Shown one piece after another: positions 1 to 9,907 of a DNA stretch of 45,455 nt (positions are counted from its first letter, which is position 1; each line of letters begins with the position of its first letter). Under the pieces are notes generated by a model. That model searched no databases. It worked only from the letters and a program-made list of their open reading frames with translations, and was not told where the DNA came from. The stretch covers positions 1 through 45,455 of the forward strand of contig JANSLP010000265.1 in NCBI GenBank assembly GCA_029298735.1. The letters run 5' to 3'. This DNA comes from Ophiostoma sp. CBS 140.51. Taxonomy: Eukaryota; Ascomycota; Sordariomycetes; Ophiostomatales; Ophiostomataceae. The position numbers were made by a program, and so were the translations under genes.

Positions 1-1021
1 CATTTTTTAAATAAAAATTAAAAAAAAAATGTCGAAAAAAAAACTTAGAAACCAGAAAACAATACTAGTACGTCAAATGAGTAAAGGCATATTTGCATCA
101 CTATCCTTAATTTCTCTCTATCTTCCAAATGATTTCAAAAGGGCAGCAATCTTTCCACATCTGATGTGTTTTGTGGTGCTCGCCGAGTGACCCTTCATGT
201 TGATCTACGGGCGATGTTTCTTGGGAATTTTGTTTAAAGTATTGATTGGCCTGGTCATGGAGTTACCCCATTAACTCGTATCTGAATTTCACTTGTGTAC
301 AATTTCATGGCACAGAGGAGAGTTATATAACGTAATAAGATTAGCGTAAGAGTTCATGGAAAGGAGTTGCTCGTTTTTTCTTTCCTTTTTCTCTTTTTTA
401 CTTGTGTGAATGGCACGACCTGTTTACTTTGGTTGAAAGCGTCATACTTTCAGTGTTTTACTGCAGAATTTGGATAAGTGGCTTTCTCATTTCACATCCT
501 TTGGCAAGGTGATTCTTTTATTACTTTCCACGACGTTGAAATATCAATCAATCACAGACCCAAACTGAATCAAGCCCAAATCATACCCGTGCAAACATGG
601 TGACCATTTGCCTCTGGGGCTCTAGCAGTCGGCAGCCTAGACTCTGGGGAAGAGCGGGGAATACGCAAGAGGAGAGCACGTTGTTTTCAAAGAAAGAGAA
701 ACAAGACCAACTCCACTAGAATGTACCCAAATGGCAAAGAAAAGGACAGCTCCAACACTAAAGGTGGCTAAACGGCCTGAAGGATTCTAAATTCCCAAGG
801 GGACTTAGGTCTTCACGTCTTAAAAGGCCAGCCGTTCCCCTTCTCCATTTCTTCATTTAATTTTTCTGTTGTTCCCTGTGTCCCACAATTGTTTTGTTTT
901 GTTTCTACGTCGTGCATGCGAGCACTCATTTCTTATTTACTCTCTAGTATTTCGAATGAACAACAAAACAGAAATTGACAAATAGATACACGACGAAAGA
1001 CCAGAATAAAGAAACAGAAAA
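1..1021. other. left-edge intergenic region / regulator promoter
   Basis: This is about 1 kb of AT-rich sequence upstream of the Zn2Cys6 regulator. I see no convincing gene on either strand. The last ~120 bases run through short CT-rich and A-rich stretches typical of a fungal 5' leader, ending in an A-rich context immediately before the ATG at 1022. I did not find, by eye, the CTAACACGG or TTTCACACGG words that occur in the two divergent promoters further right. Confidence 0.6.
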
Positions 1022-3574
1022 ATGGACCGACAACGACGACAGCCACGCGGAGGCATGATGCAGCAAGCGATTGTCACACCAACCGACAACGCCAGCATCC
1101 ATTCACATTCACATTCACATTCACATCCGCATACAACGACCACTTCAGCGACAATGTCGACGACGACAACAACAATACCAACTACAGGAACAACAAAGGC
1201 GTGTGTTGAGTGCATGAGACGAAAAATCCGTTGCAATGGAAGGCTGCCGTGCGACAAGTGCATTTACTACGAGGTGCCCATTTGCCAGTACCGGCCACGA
1301 AAACAACGGAAACCAAAGCCGTCCACCGCAGCAAGGGTCAGCCCCATCGCCACAGTTGCAAGCCCAACTTCAAGTGCGAGTGCGAGTGCGAGTGCAAACG
1401 CAAATCACACAAACCGACAGACGCAGTCGGCGACAGCCACTGCCGCCGAAGCTCTTGTGGCCCGGCTCTTCCCTGGCCAAGACCCGGCGGCGCTGATGTG
1501 TTTGCCACCACACACTTTACTGGGGCTAGTCAGAGATGTCGTTCTAGGAGAGGAGGGTGAGGGGGACCATGACGATCAAAACAACAGCGACGACCACAAC
1601 AATAATGCCAACGACAAGGACGACAATGCCGACGACAACGAAGGCGGCCGCGGCTGGCACGAGTTTAGACTGTACAACTACCACGACAACAACGACGACC
1701 AAGGAGTGTGCGACGACGTCAACGGGCTGTCTATCAATATCCATCGGCGGTCGTACCTGGGCATCGGCTCGATCCAGGCCATTTTCCGGGCCATGTTCCG
1801 TGTGAAGCCTTCGTTGCAGTGGGAGCTGCAGAGGGCCATTTCTCTCAGAAGCAACGCGAACATGCGCAACATGCGAGCGACAGAAGCTGTACCAGTTGCT
1901 CCATCGGCAACAACTGGCTCCCCTTCGTCCATCTCAACCTCTGCAGGAACTGCACATGCTGCACCGCCTGCGCCTCCCCTTGAAGAAGAAACGGCCATTA
2001 ACGCCTACTTTGCCCACATCCACGGCATCGTCCCTCTTTTGGACGAAGTGCATTTTCGCGACCTCTGGCGTCGTGGCCAGCGCTGCGACCGACCCTGGCT
2101 TGCCCTCCTCAATATGGTGTTGGTGTTGGGATCGCTGGCCTTTGGCGACGAGCGCAGCTCCCATATTTACTATTTGCGTGCCCAGACGTACCTCGACTTT
2201 GAACTGCTGGCCACGGGCTGTCTCGAGAGCCTGCAGGCGCTGTGTCTGCTGGGCGGGCTGTACCTGCATTTGAGAAACGCGCCCAATATGGCCTACACAG
2301 TCATGGGCATGGCCTACCGGATTGCCATTGGTCTCGGCCTTCACCGAATGCCGGGGCTGTCGGCGGGCGGAGGCAAAGACAAAGACAGCAGCGGGAGTGG
2401 CGGTCCCTGGCGACCACAGATCCGGCAGCGCATTTGGTGGAGTTTATTTTGTCTCGATACCTGGGGTTCCATGAATCTTGGAAGACCGACACTCGGTCGC
2501 TGGGATACAAGGGCCATGACCGTTCCGAGATTGGTCAGCGGTATGCAGACTGACACCTCCGACACTCTCAACACGCCCGACCCTCTTGATCTTTCTCTCG
2601 ACTGCGCCAGCGCTTTCTGTCTGGTCGCCACCAAGATCCAGCAGCGCCTCGCCCAGCCTGCACCCATGCGTACTGACGAGGTCTTGCTGTTTGACGCCCA
2701 GGTCCAGAGCTGGCACCGCTCTCTGCCTCCCGTCCTATTACACGCCGACCAGTGCCCAACGCCCCTGCGTTCCGCTCAGCGTATCTTACGATACAGATAC
2801 TTTAATTTGCGGATGTTGCTGCTACGCTCGGTGCTCATCAGGTACGCACATGGCCGGGCAGGGAGTGCCAATGGTTCCGGTGCTTCCCCTGCTTCCCTCT
2901 CACAGCCTGACCAACAAGCCGTCTCTCTCTGCCGCGACATTGCCTGCGAGGCTGTCGAGCAGATTCACCTGTCGGTTGCCTCATCATCTGAAGAAGGCGA
3001 CGCGGCCAACCGCATCCTGGTCTGGAGTGCCGTCTGGTATTTGTATCAGGCCACCATGGTTCTTTTGTTGAGCATCATGGTCGACCCAGACCACCCAGAG
3101 AGTTTGCGGTGGCGTGCTTCCGTCGAGACAGCGCTCGTTCTTTTAGGTAGTGCGACGCCCGTGTCCCGTGCGGCCGACCGCTCGCGGCTGCTCGTACAGA
3201 GTTTGCTGCATATTTGTGGTGGGAACTCCGCTGCTGTCACTAATGTTGCTGGTAATGCCGAGACTGCAGACGAGACTATGGAGAGTGTCACTGCCACCGC
3301 TCCCATTTTCACTTTCCCTGCATACCCCGCCTTGTCTCCGAGCAACACAATGTCCACCATGGGCAACCACCAGCCTGGCGCGCATCCTGGGGCACATCCT
3401 GGCAGCCTGTCTGGCATGAATGCCATGACGGGTATCCCCGGAAACATGTCTGACGAAGATCTCTGGAGTCTGCTCGGGCTCGACATGTTTACCGAAGAAA
3501 CCTCAACCTGGGGAGTTAACGAGCTGGGTGACTGGCCTGTCACGGACTACAACCACGGCCAGTTCGGGGCCTGA
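1022..3574 (+). CDS. Zn(II)2Cys6 fungal-specific transcription factor
   Basis: This is an intronless 850-residue regulator expected to act in the nucleus. Residues 60-88 form a binuclear zinc cluster with spacing C-x2-C-x6-C-x5-C-x2-C-x7-C (Cys61, 64, 71, 77, 80, 88), followed by a basic linker (RPRKQRKPK) that would contact DNA. Residues ~325-500 carry the fungal-specific middle homology region, including AYRIAIGLGLHR and QRIWWSLFCLDTWGS. The N-terminus has a His/Ser run, and residues ~180-205 are an Asp/Asn-rich acidic run encoded by simple repeats. The ATG at 1022 opens the frame and is followed directly by family-like sequence. It is tail-to-tail with the beta-mannosidase gene (149 bp apart), so it may be the local pathway regulator. 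That is inference, because the middle region does not reveal the inducer. Zinc-cluster proteins of this class usually bind CGG triplets. Confidence 0.93.
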   Translation: MDRQRRQPRGGMMQQAIVTPTDNASIHSHSHSHSHPHTTTTSATMSTTTTTIPTTGTTKACVECMRRKIRCNGRLPCDKCIYYEVPICQYRPRKQRKPKPSTAARVSPIATVASPTSSASASASANANHTNRQTQSATATAAEALVARLFPGQDPAALMCLPPHTLLGLVRDVVLGEEGEGDHDDQNNSDDHNNNANDKDDNADDNEGGRGWHEFRLYNYHDNNDDQGVCDDVNGLSINIHRRSYLGIGSIQAIFRAMFRVKPSLQWELQRAISLRSNANMRNMRATEAVPVAPSATTGSPSSISTSAGTAHAAPPAPPLEEETAINAYFAHIHGIVPLLDEVHFRDLWRRGQRCDRPWLALLNMVLVLGSLAFGDERSSHIYYLRAQTYLDFELLATGCLESLQALCLLGGLYLHLRNAPNMAYTVMGMAYRIAIGLGLHRMPGLSAGGGKDKDSSGSGGPWRPQIRQRIWWSLFCLDTWGSMNLGRPTLGRWDTRAMTVPRLVSGMQTDTSDTLNTPDPLDLSLDCASAFCLVATKIQQRLAQPAPMRTDEVLLFDAQVQSWHRSLPPVLLHADQCPTPLRSAQRILRYRYFNLRMLLLRSVLIRYAHGRAGSANGSGASPASLSQPDQQAVSLCRDIACEAVEQIHLSVASSSEEGDAANRILVWSAVWYLYQATMVLLLSIMVDPDHPESLRWRASVETALVLLGSATPVSRAADRSRLLVQSLLHICGGNSAAVTNVAGNAETADETMESVTATAPIFTFPAYPALSPSNTMSTMGNHQPGAHPGAHPGSLSGMNAMTGIPGNMSDEDLWSLLGLDMFTEETSTWGVNELGDWPVTDYNHGQFGA

Positions 3575-3722
3575 ATGTAGGGCCAGAATAATCATGATAA
3601 TAGCAATAGTTCTGAGAATAATAACAAAAATAATATGAAAAATTTACACAATTCTATCTACATCTACACTGAGGGCTTTTTTATATTCAAGCCCGGGATC
3701 TATCCTGGTCTAACTCTAGAAA

Positions 3723-6678
3723 CTACATATGACTTCCATTTCCGTTCGCACTTCCATTTACAGAATGCCCGTTGGTATGGCCATTCGTACCTCCATTTCC
3801 ATTCGTCACACCGTTTCCGTTTGTCACAGCTCTGTGATCATACTCGTCCATCCCCAGATAGGTCCACTCCAGCTTGTCATCCTCGCCAACCAAGCCGTCA
3901 ACAAACACCGTGTAAGTCTCACCGGGCACAACATCCAGGCCGTTGTCACTGAACTGGAGGTCGGCCTTTTCAGTAAAGATGAGACCCTTGATCGGCCGAG
4001 CAGCAGTGATCGTCAAGCGGGAGCATGTGCCCTCAACCTTGCGGTCGATCTTGAGGCCGCGGTCATTGCGGAACGACAGATGTTTGAATGGCTGCGGCCA
4101 ATCGGTATCGTATGCCAGGACGGTTGTTACTGAACCTGTCACAGACGAAACCTTGGCGGCAATAATGTACGCCTCGTCACGGCTCATTGGGTCTGTTAGA
4201 GTGACGGCCACATACACTGGCGTGGTGCCGTTGGCATTGACCTTGATGGCGGGAAGGCGTTGAGTCTGTACTGGCGACACATCCTGGCCTGTATGGATAG
4301 AGATGAAGCGCAGTTCAACTTCAAGGTCACCACCACTTAGCAGATGGCGTGCCTCCACACTCCCGTTGCTGGCCACCCAAACGTCGTACGTGCACTCCTT
4401 GGGTGGCCGCGCACCGGCCTTGGTCCAGTCGTGGTGTGTGCGGACAACACCGACAGTAATGGGCTCCAAGTCGCGCTTGATGGCATAAAAGGCGGCCTTT
4501 TTGAGGCGGGACGAGTCCACCAGTGCCCACGACGTCACAGGCCACAGGTCGTTCATCTGCCACACCAGAGCACCACCACAGGCCCGTGCACCAGCCTCGC
4601 CCCAGTCGCGCCGCCAGCTGCGGTACGCATAGTGCATGGCCTCGCTTTGTAGGAGGTGTGTCAAGTAGACCCAGTTCTTGATGCCCGAGTCGACGGCCCG
4701 GAAATTGTCGCGGACATACGTGGCAAGCCGCTTCTCGTGGTCGCGGCACTTGTTGTGGTAGTCCATGACAGCCGACTGCGGGTGGCGCTCTGAGCGGTCA
4801 GTGATGAATGACTCAATAGTTGACAAGTGTGGCAGCGACTGCATGCCAAACTCGCTGTTAAAGCGCCCGCCAATCTGCGGGAAATCTTGGTACAGCCGCA
4901 TGTCAGCGTGCCAGACGTTCCACTGGTGTAGGTCGCCCGTGGTCCGGTCCCACGACATGATGGGCCGGCCGTCGTTCCAGGGGCTGTCGGGCCGGTAGAA
5001 GATGGACGGTGCTTCTTGGGCGACGATGTTTGGCAACAAATGCTGGTAAATGTAGCGCGAGGGAAAAGACGTCTTGAGCCACGACTGGGGATCTTTATTA
5101 TCCCAGTCGTACTCAAGCTTGCAGTACTCCTGGATAAAGTGGTTCTCGTTGCCGCCGGAATACACAACAATGGACGGGTGAGGTGCCAGACGCCGGAGTG
5201 CCTGGCGGGCCTCGAGTTCGACAGACTTGAGGAAGGCTGGGTTGGCCGGGTACGAGCCACAGGCAAACATGAAATCCTGCCACACCAAGATGCCCAGCTC
5301 GTCGCAAATGTCGTAGAAAGCGTCGTCCTCATAGTAGCCACCTCCCCAGATCCTGAGTTGTTAGAGAGAGAAAGAAAAATAAATAAATAAACACAGGGCA
5401 GACGTACCTCGTCATGATTTGATTTCCTTCCACCATCATTTCTAGCCACGCCCGGTAGTTGGCCTCTGTGGCCTTGGGCGGCAGCATATCCGCCGGAATC
5501 CAGCACGACCCGCCAGCGAAAACGTCGACGCCGTTGATTCGGAAGTAGAATGATGTCCCAATCTTGTCCTGCTCTTGTACGACAACGGCTGACCGGAAAC
5601 CAACGCGCTGTGTTTTCGAGTGCACCTGCACGCCCGTCTCCCACAGCTCCACCTCGACGGTGTACTGGCTCTGTGCACCGTAGCCGCGGGGATACCACAG
5701 CTGTGGGTCGGACAGACTGAAAGGTACACGCACTTCGCCTGTCAAGTCCACGTCGTGGCAGACTGCAAACACTGTGGTGCCACCAGGAGCAACAAGCTTT
5801 GTCTTGACCTGCGTGCCTGATGTGACGTCGCTCACGCGTGTTGTGACGGCACCTTCAAGGTACTGAAGGGTAGACGCTTCCAGCTCATACCGCACGGCCA
5901 CGTCCTCGATGCGGCTGTCAAACATCTCTAGCCGCACCGGCCGCCAGGGCCCTGCCGTCACCAAAGCCGGACCCCAGTCCCAGCCCCAATGGTACTGTGC
6001 CTTGCGCACCGCCATGCGCTCTGCACTACCCAATGTGCCGACATACTGATGCTCCGGATGTGCGTCGACAATCTCGCGGCCGCGCTGGGCTGCAGATGCA
6101 AAGTCGATGTGAAGGATGTTCTTCTCAGGCAAAAGAAACGAGGTCACATCGACCCGGTGCGCGACAAACATGTTGTCGCACTCGAGAATCTGGGTGCCGT
6201 TGAGGTACACCGTCGCAAACGTGTCGAGGCCTTCAAAGACAAGGTGCGCGCGGGTGTGCGGATGAGCGTTCTTATCTGTCGCTGGCGACGTTGACGTTGG
6301 CGTTGACGTTGACGCCTTCGCATCGAACGTGCACCGATAGCTCCAGCAGGCTTCGCCAACCCACTGAACATCGAGCTCATTGAGATCGAGCGACGCATCT
6401 GGGATCTTGTTGTGTGCAGCCAGATCCATGTGCACGACACTGGGTACCCGCGCGACGGGCAGCCATGCGTCTGGGCGCTCGTCGCCCGTCAACTTGAACT
6501 CCCATCCTGTAGAGAGATCTTGTCTGGAGAAAGGTGCCATTGTTTTCGGTTGCTCTGTTGTGCTATCAATGTCGATGTCCGTCTTGATGTCGGCGACGGT
6601 GTCGGTGTCCGTTGGTCGATCTTCGACTTTGACGACAGGATTCTGCTTGCTTTCGTCGGCCATCTTGTCTTCCTGCAT
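3723..6678 (-). CDS. intracellular GH2 beta-mannosidase (mndB-type)
   Basis: It hydrolyses terminal beta-1,4-mannosyl residues from manno-oligosaccharides. Exons are 6678-5408 and 5352-3723. The 55-nt intron (5353-5407) has GTACGT, CTAAC and CAG signals and joins codons to read IMTRIWGGGYYEDD. The family N-terminus, MAPFSRQDLSTGWEFK, begins at 6540. Two further in-frame ATGs lie upstream (6663, strong context; 6678), so the exact start is uncertain and the protein is 920-966 residues. GH2 sugar-binding and immunoglobulin-like domains precede a TIM barrel. The acid/base Glu is in SGGNENHF (Glu493 from the 6678 start) and the nucleophile Glu in NSEFGMQS (Glu591). There is no signal peptide, so it should be cytosolic and depend on sugar import. 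The last ~35 residues are an Asn-Gly-rich tail (repeats of TNGNG) unlike the catalytic core. It is divergent from the esterase gene. Confidence 0.93.
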
Positions 6679-6807
6679 GCGAGCCTGCACATAACCTGCA
6701 CGTTTTATTTGATGCGCGTCCAAGCGAGAGTTCCGAGAGTCCGTCTACCGATTGCGCTGTCCTATGATGTAACCAAGACGGAAGGAAGGCGGAAGGATGA
6801 TTGACGG

Positions 6808-6861
6808 CTCAAGACTGAAGACTCAAGATTGAAGACTCGACTCAGGACTCAAGACGGAAGA
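6808..6861. repeat. 14-bp minisatellite, four units
   Basis: Units are CTCAAGACTGAAGA (6808-6821), CTCAAGATTGAAGA (6822-6835), a 12-bp variant CTCGACTCAGGA (6836-6847) and CTCAAGACGGAAGA (6848-6861). The array lies in the presumed 5' leader or proximal promoter of the beta-mannosidase. Confidence 0.85.
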
Positions 6862-7566
6862 TTGCTCGAGGCTCGCGAATTTGTTGAGAAGATAGAAACC
6901 CGACAGAATGGTCCTAGGGATTGCTCACGGGTCGCCTCACAGGTCTTTCCCTAACTCCGTGGCCGTCCCCGCCGCCGCCGTAGTTCGCCGTTGTTACTCC
7001 TCATATGCTCTCATGTGCTCCATCCTCCTCAGGGGATTTCCATGTTGTAATTCCGCGTCGTTGGAAGTTGGCACTAACACGGGCTTTCACACGGCGTTGA
7101 CACGGAACGGGGCGGCACTAACACTGGCACTAACACGGCAATATCCTAAATAAGCTTAGCGCACCCACTAGCGTCATATGACCCAGCTTTTTGTTCCTGT
7201 CCCAAACTCTCTCCCCAACGTACCCGCGTTGTTTCTGACGGCCGAACCAGACGGACGGGTTTTTCTGTGACCGTTCACTTGAAACTTGGGTGAGTGACTT
7301 TTTGAAGGTGTCGTATTCCGTGGCATCCCTGCATCCCATGCATCCTGTATCGACTTGTACTCTTCATGGTCAAGATCGTCAAAAATTAATTCATCAATAA
7401 AAAAAAATCAAGAGTGAGAACATGGAGAATCCCCCATTACCCCACACGGGTGTTTTGAACATGGTCGTTGTCCCCGCGGGGAGAGGTGGCTCAGCAGTTC
7501 ATACAGGTTGTCGTCTTGTCGTGTTCGTCATTCAAATCCTTCGTCCTTTCGTTGCTGACATGGTAC

Positions 7567-7573
7567 TATAAAG
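7567..7573 (+). promoter_or_regulatory. TATA-like element of the carboxylesterase gene
   Basis: TATAAAG lies 129 bp before the ATG at 7696, with a second ATTATAAAC a few bases on. It would give a leader of roughly 95 nt that is rich in C and T just before the start codon, as is common for highly expressed fungal genes. Position and sequence are the only evidence. Confidence 0.4.
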
Positions 7574-7695
7574 ACATTATAAACAGGGGATGGGCCAGAA
7601 AGATGGGCCGTTTGATCATCCCAAGTCTCAAGAGGCGCGATATCTTCTTGTTGTCCTTTATTTTGTTGTCTCTTATCTCTTATTACACCCCAAAC

Positions 7696-9309
7696 ATGGC
7701 CAAATTCGCGTTTACCCACCTATTGGCCGCCCTGGCTGGCATGACTTTTACGGCTCCAGCGGCTTCTTCCGCCGCCACAGTCATCACATCCAGTGGCCAG
7801 CTCCAGGGCCAGATTGCCAGCAACACAGACGGCGTGTCCGAGTACCTGGGCATCCCCTATGCTCAGCCGCCTGTGGGCAGTCTGCGCTGGGCACCGCCCG
7901 TTGCCTACAACAACTCGGGCGTCGTTGATGCCACTGCTTTTGGCAACACGTGCCCGGCCACCACCGGCGTCACGTCGGCCTCCCAGGTCCAGTCCAACGA
8001 CTATGTGACGATCACGGAGCAAGGTACCGACATTATCATGGCCATGTTGGCCCAAGCCGAGGTCACATACAGCGAGGACTGTCTCACACTCAATGTGTGG
8101 ACGAAGCCGCAGACAGGCGAGGCTAGCAAGGCTGTGTTGGTGTGGATCTACGGTGGCGGTTATACGTCAGGCACCACCAACACAACAGCCTACAACGGCA
8201 AGTACCTGGCCGATACCGAGGACGTCATTGTCATCACTGTCAACTACCGTCTCGGCTTCTTTGGCTTTCCTGGCAACCCCGACGGCCGTACCAACTTGGG
8301 CTTGCTCGACCAGCGCCTGGCCGTCGAGTGGGTGCGTGACAACATTGCTGCTTTTGGTGGCGACCCGGACCGCATCACGCTCTTTGGCCAGTCGGCCGGC
8401 GGCAGCTCCGTCGACTACTATGCCTACGCCTGGACGGAGGACCCCATTGTTGCTGGGTTCATCTGTGAGTCAGGCACTGTTTTTACGCCCGGCACGCCCG
8501 TTTCCGAGGCCGCTGCCACTGCCAAGTGGACTGCTATTGCCACCGAGCTCAACTGTACAAGCACTGTGGCTAGCGAGGTCACTGAGTGCATGCGTGCTGT
8601 GGGCTGGCAGACGGTCCAGGACACCAGCGTGGCCATTGGCGCGAGCAGCAGCGGTGCTACTGGCGGTGTCGCCGGCATTGCCAGTGGCTTCGGTCCTTCA
8701 GTTGACAACATTGTTGTTTACGGAAACTATGCCGTCCAGTCTGTCAGCGGTAATCTGATCAAGAAGCCTCTCCTTATTGGCGAGAACAACCACGAGCAGG
8801 GCTTGTTTCAGGTGCTGCTGGGCCACCAGAACCAGTCCTACTCGGACGCCACATGGGACTTTTTGGCCACCTCCCTCTTTACCTGTGCCCTCTCCGAGCG
8901 TGCCCTCGCCTCACTCTACAACAAGATTCCCACCTGGCGCTACCGCTACTTTGGCAACTTCCCCAACCTGCAGTTGAGCACCGTGCCCGATTCTGGGGCC
9001 TGGCACGGCATCGAGATTCCCACTATTTTCGGCACTGACCTCGATATTCAAAATGATGTGCCGCGCACGGCTGCTCAGGAAGAAGTTGCCGCCTACGTCC
9101 GCGGTATGTGGATTGCCTTTGCCAAGGACCCTGAGAATGGTCTCACCAACTATGGTCTGCCGCAGTATAACCCGCTCGCGTCGACCCTGCTGCGGCCGGC
9201 CTACAACAACCAGACCGGTCCCAATGCGGTAAACCCGGCCCTGTACGACATTGGCTGTGTCATTGATGAGCCGCTGCTGGGCGTTTTGGAACTCTTGGGT
9301 CTGGTTTAG
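7696..9309 (+). CDS. secreted type-B carboxylesterase / lipase
   Basis: This is a 537-residue alpha/beta-hydrolase of the carboxylesterase type B family (PF00135), expected to be secreted and to cleave carboxylic esters. The frame is open well upstream of 7696, but the ATG at 7696 starts a clear signal peptide (hydrophobic core LAALAGMTFTAPAA, Ala-rich cleavage region), so I chose it. Family landmarks follow in order: EYLGIPYAQPPVGSLRW, SEDCLTLNVW, an oxyanion-hole GGGY motif, the nucleophile elbow FGQSAGGSS (Ser233), acid Glu367 in NNHEQGLF, and His437 in GAWHGIEIP. Cys pairs and several N-x-S/T sites suit secretion. It is divergent from the beta-mannosidase. If the cluster handles acetylated mannan, a secreted deacetylating esterase would fit, but the family is broad and the substrate cannot be read from sequence. 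Confidence 0.93.
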   Translation: MAKFAFTHLLAALAGMTFTAPAASSAATVITSSGQLQGQIASNTDGVSEYLGIPYAQPPVGSLRWAPPVAYNNSGVVDATAFGNTCPATTGVTSASQVQSNDYVTITEQGTDIIMAMLAQAEVTYSEDCLTLNVWTKPQTGEASKAVLVWIYGGGYTSGTTNTTAYNGKYLADTEDVIVITVNYRLGFFGFPGNPDGRTNLGLLDQRLAVEWVRDNIAAFGGDPDRITLFGQSAGGSSVDYYAYAWTEDPIVAGFICESGTVFTPGTPVSEAAATAKWTAIATELNCTSTVASEVTECMRAVGWQTVQDTSVAIGASSSGATGGVAGIASGFGPSVDNIVVYGNYAVQSVSGNLIKKPLLIGENNHEQGLFQVLLGHQNQSYSDATWDFLATSLFTCALSERALASLYNKIPTWRYRYFGNFPNLQLSTVPDSGAWHGIEIPTIFGTDLDIQNDVPRTAAQEEVAAYVRGMWIAFAKDPENGLTNYGLPQYNPLASTLLRPAYNNQTGPNAVNPALYDIGCVIDEPLLGVLELLGLV

Positions 9310-9907
9310 GAGGGGAGTAGATATATGTAAAAGGGGGCCCAGTTGACATGACAAAGAAATGAGAGTAGGAAGCTCGCAAAAATTATCTATGTTAGTTTAT
9401 GTTATAATCACAAGTTATATTTATATTTCAAGGATCACGGTGGATCACAGATTTGTTACGACGCACAACTACCTGGGCTCTTGTAATATTCTCTTTCACT
9501 ATAGGCATGTGTAATAGTCCGGATGCAACAGAATGGTTCTGGCTACCTGGAACAAAAATAATTCATACTTGCCATAATGTCGACGAGGGAACAGTCAAAG
9601 AAATTATCAAATGGATGGTTTCACTTTCGACCTTTGAAGTCGATATTATTTAGGACAGTTCAGGGGCCTGGCAAACTCATTCAAGATTATATTTATTAAG
9701 GGAACTCCGACTACCTACAACTATACCCCAGAGGTTTTGCAGTTACTAGGTTTACATATCCAGCAGCGATTAAGAGTACACCACTTCAGCACCACTATGT
9801 TGATAGAAACTAAGGATGGGAAGAGAAAGACAGGAAGGAGGGGAAAAAGGAAAGAGTAAAGGTGATAAATATTACCACCAAGCACCACCCTCAGAGCCAT
9901 AACTTCT
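9310..9907. other. convergent intergenic region, esterase / permease
   Basis: About 600 bp of AT-rich sequence lies between the stop codons of the esterase and the permease. A 66-codon frame at 9453-9653 opens with TTG, has no recognisable features and is probably chance. I see nothing else. Confidence 0.6.

Larger units (their letters stand above)
6679..7695. promoter_or_regulatory. divergent promoter, beta-mannosidase / carboxylesterase
   Basis: This is a ~1 kb shared upstream region. It contains a 14-bp minisatellite (6808-6861) and a cluster of CGG words: AACTCCGTG at 6953-6961, CTAACACGG at 7074-7082 and 7130-7138, TTTCACACGG at 7085-7094, and TTGACACGG at 7097-7105. A TATAAAG at 7567-7573 could place esterase transcription near 7600, followed by a CT-rich leader to the ATG at 7696. 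The CGG words recur in the permease/hydrolase promoter at 12.2 kb, consistent with a zinc-cluster factor, but binding is inferred. Confidence 0.55.

Noticed and set aside
7468..7695. 76-residue N-terminal extension of the carboxylesterase
   Set aside because: It opens with TTG, spans a TATA-like element and would bury the signal peptide. The ATG at 7696 is the natural start.
9453..9653. 66-codon plus-strand frame after the esterase
   Set aside because: Starts with TTG, has no family features and lies in AT-rich 3' flank.
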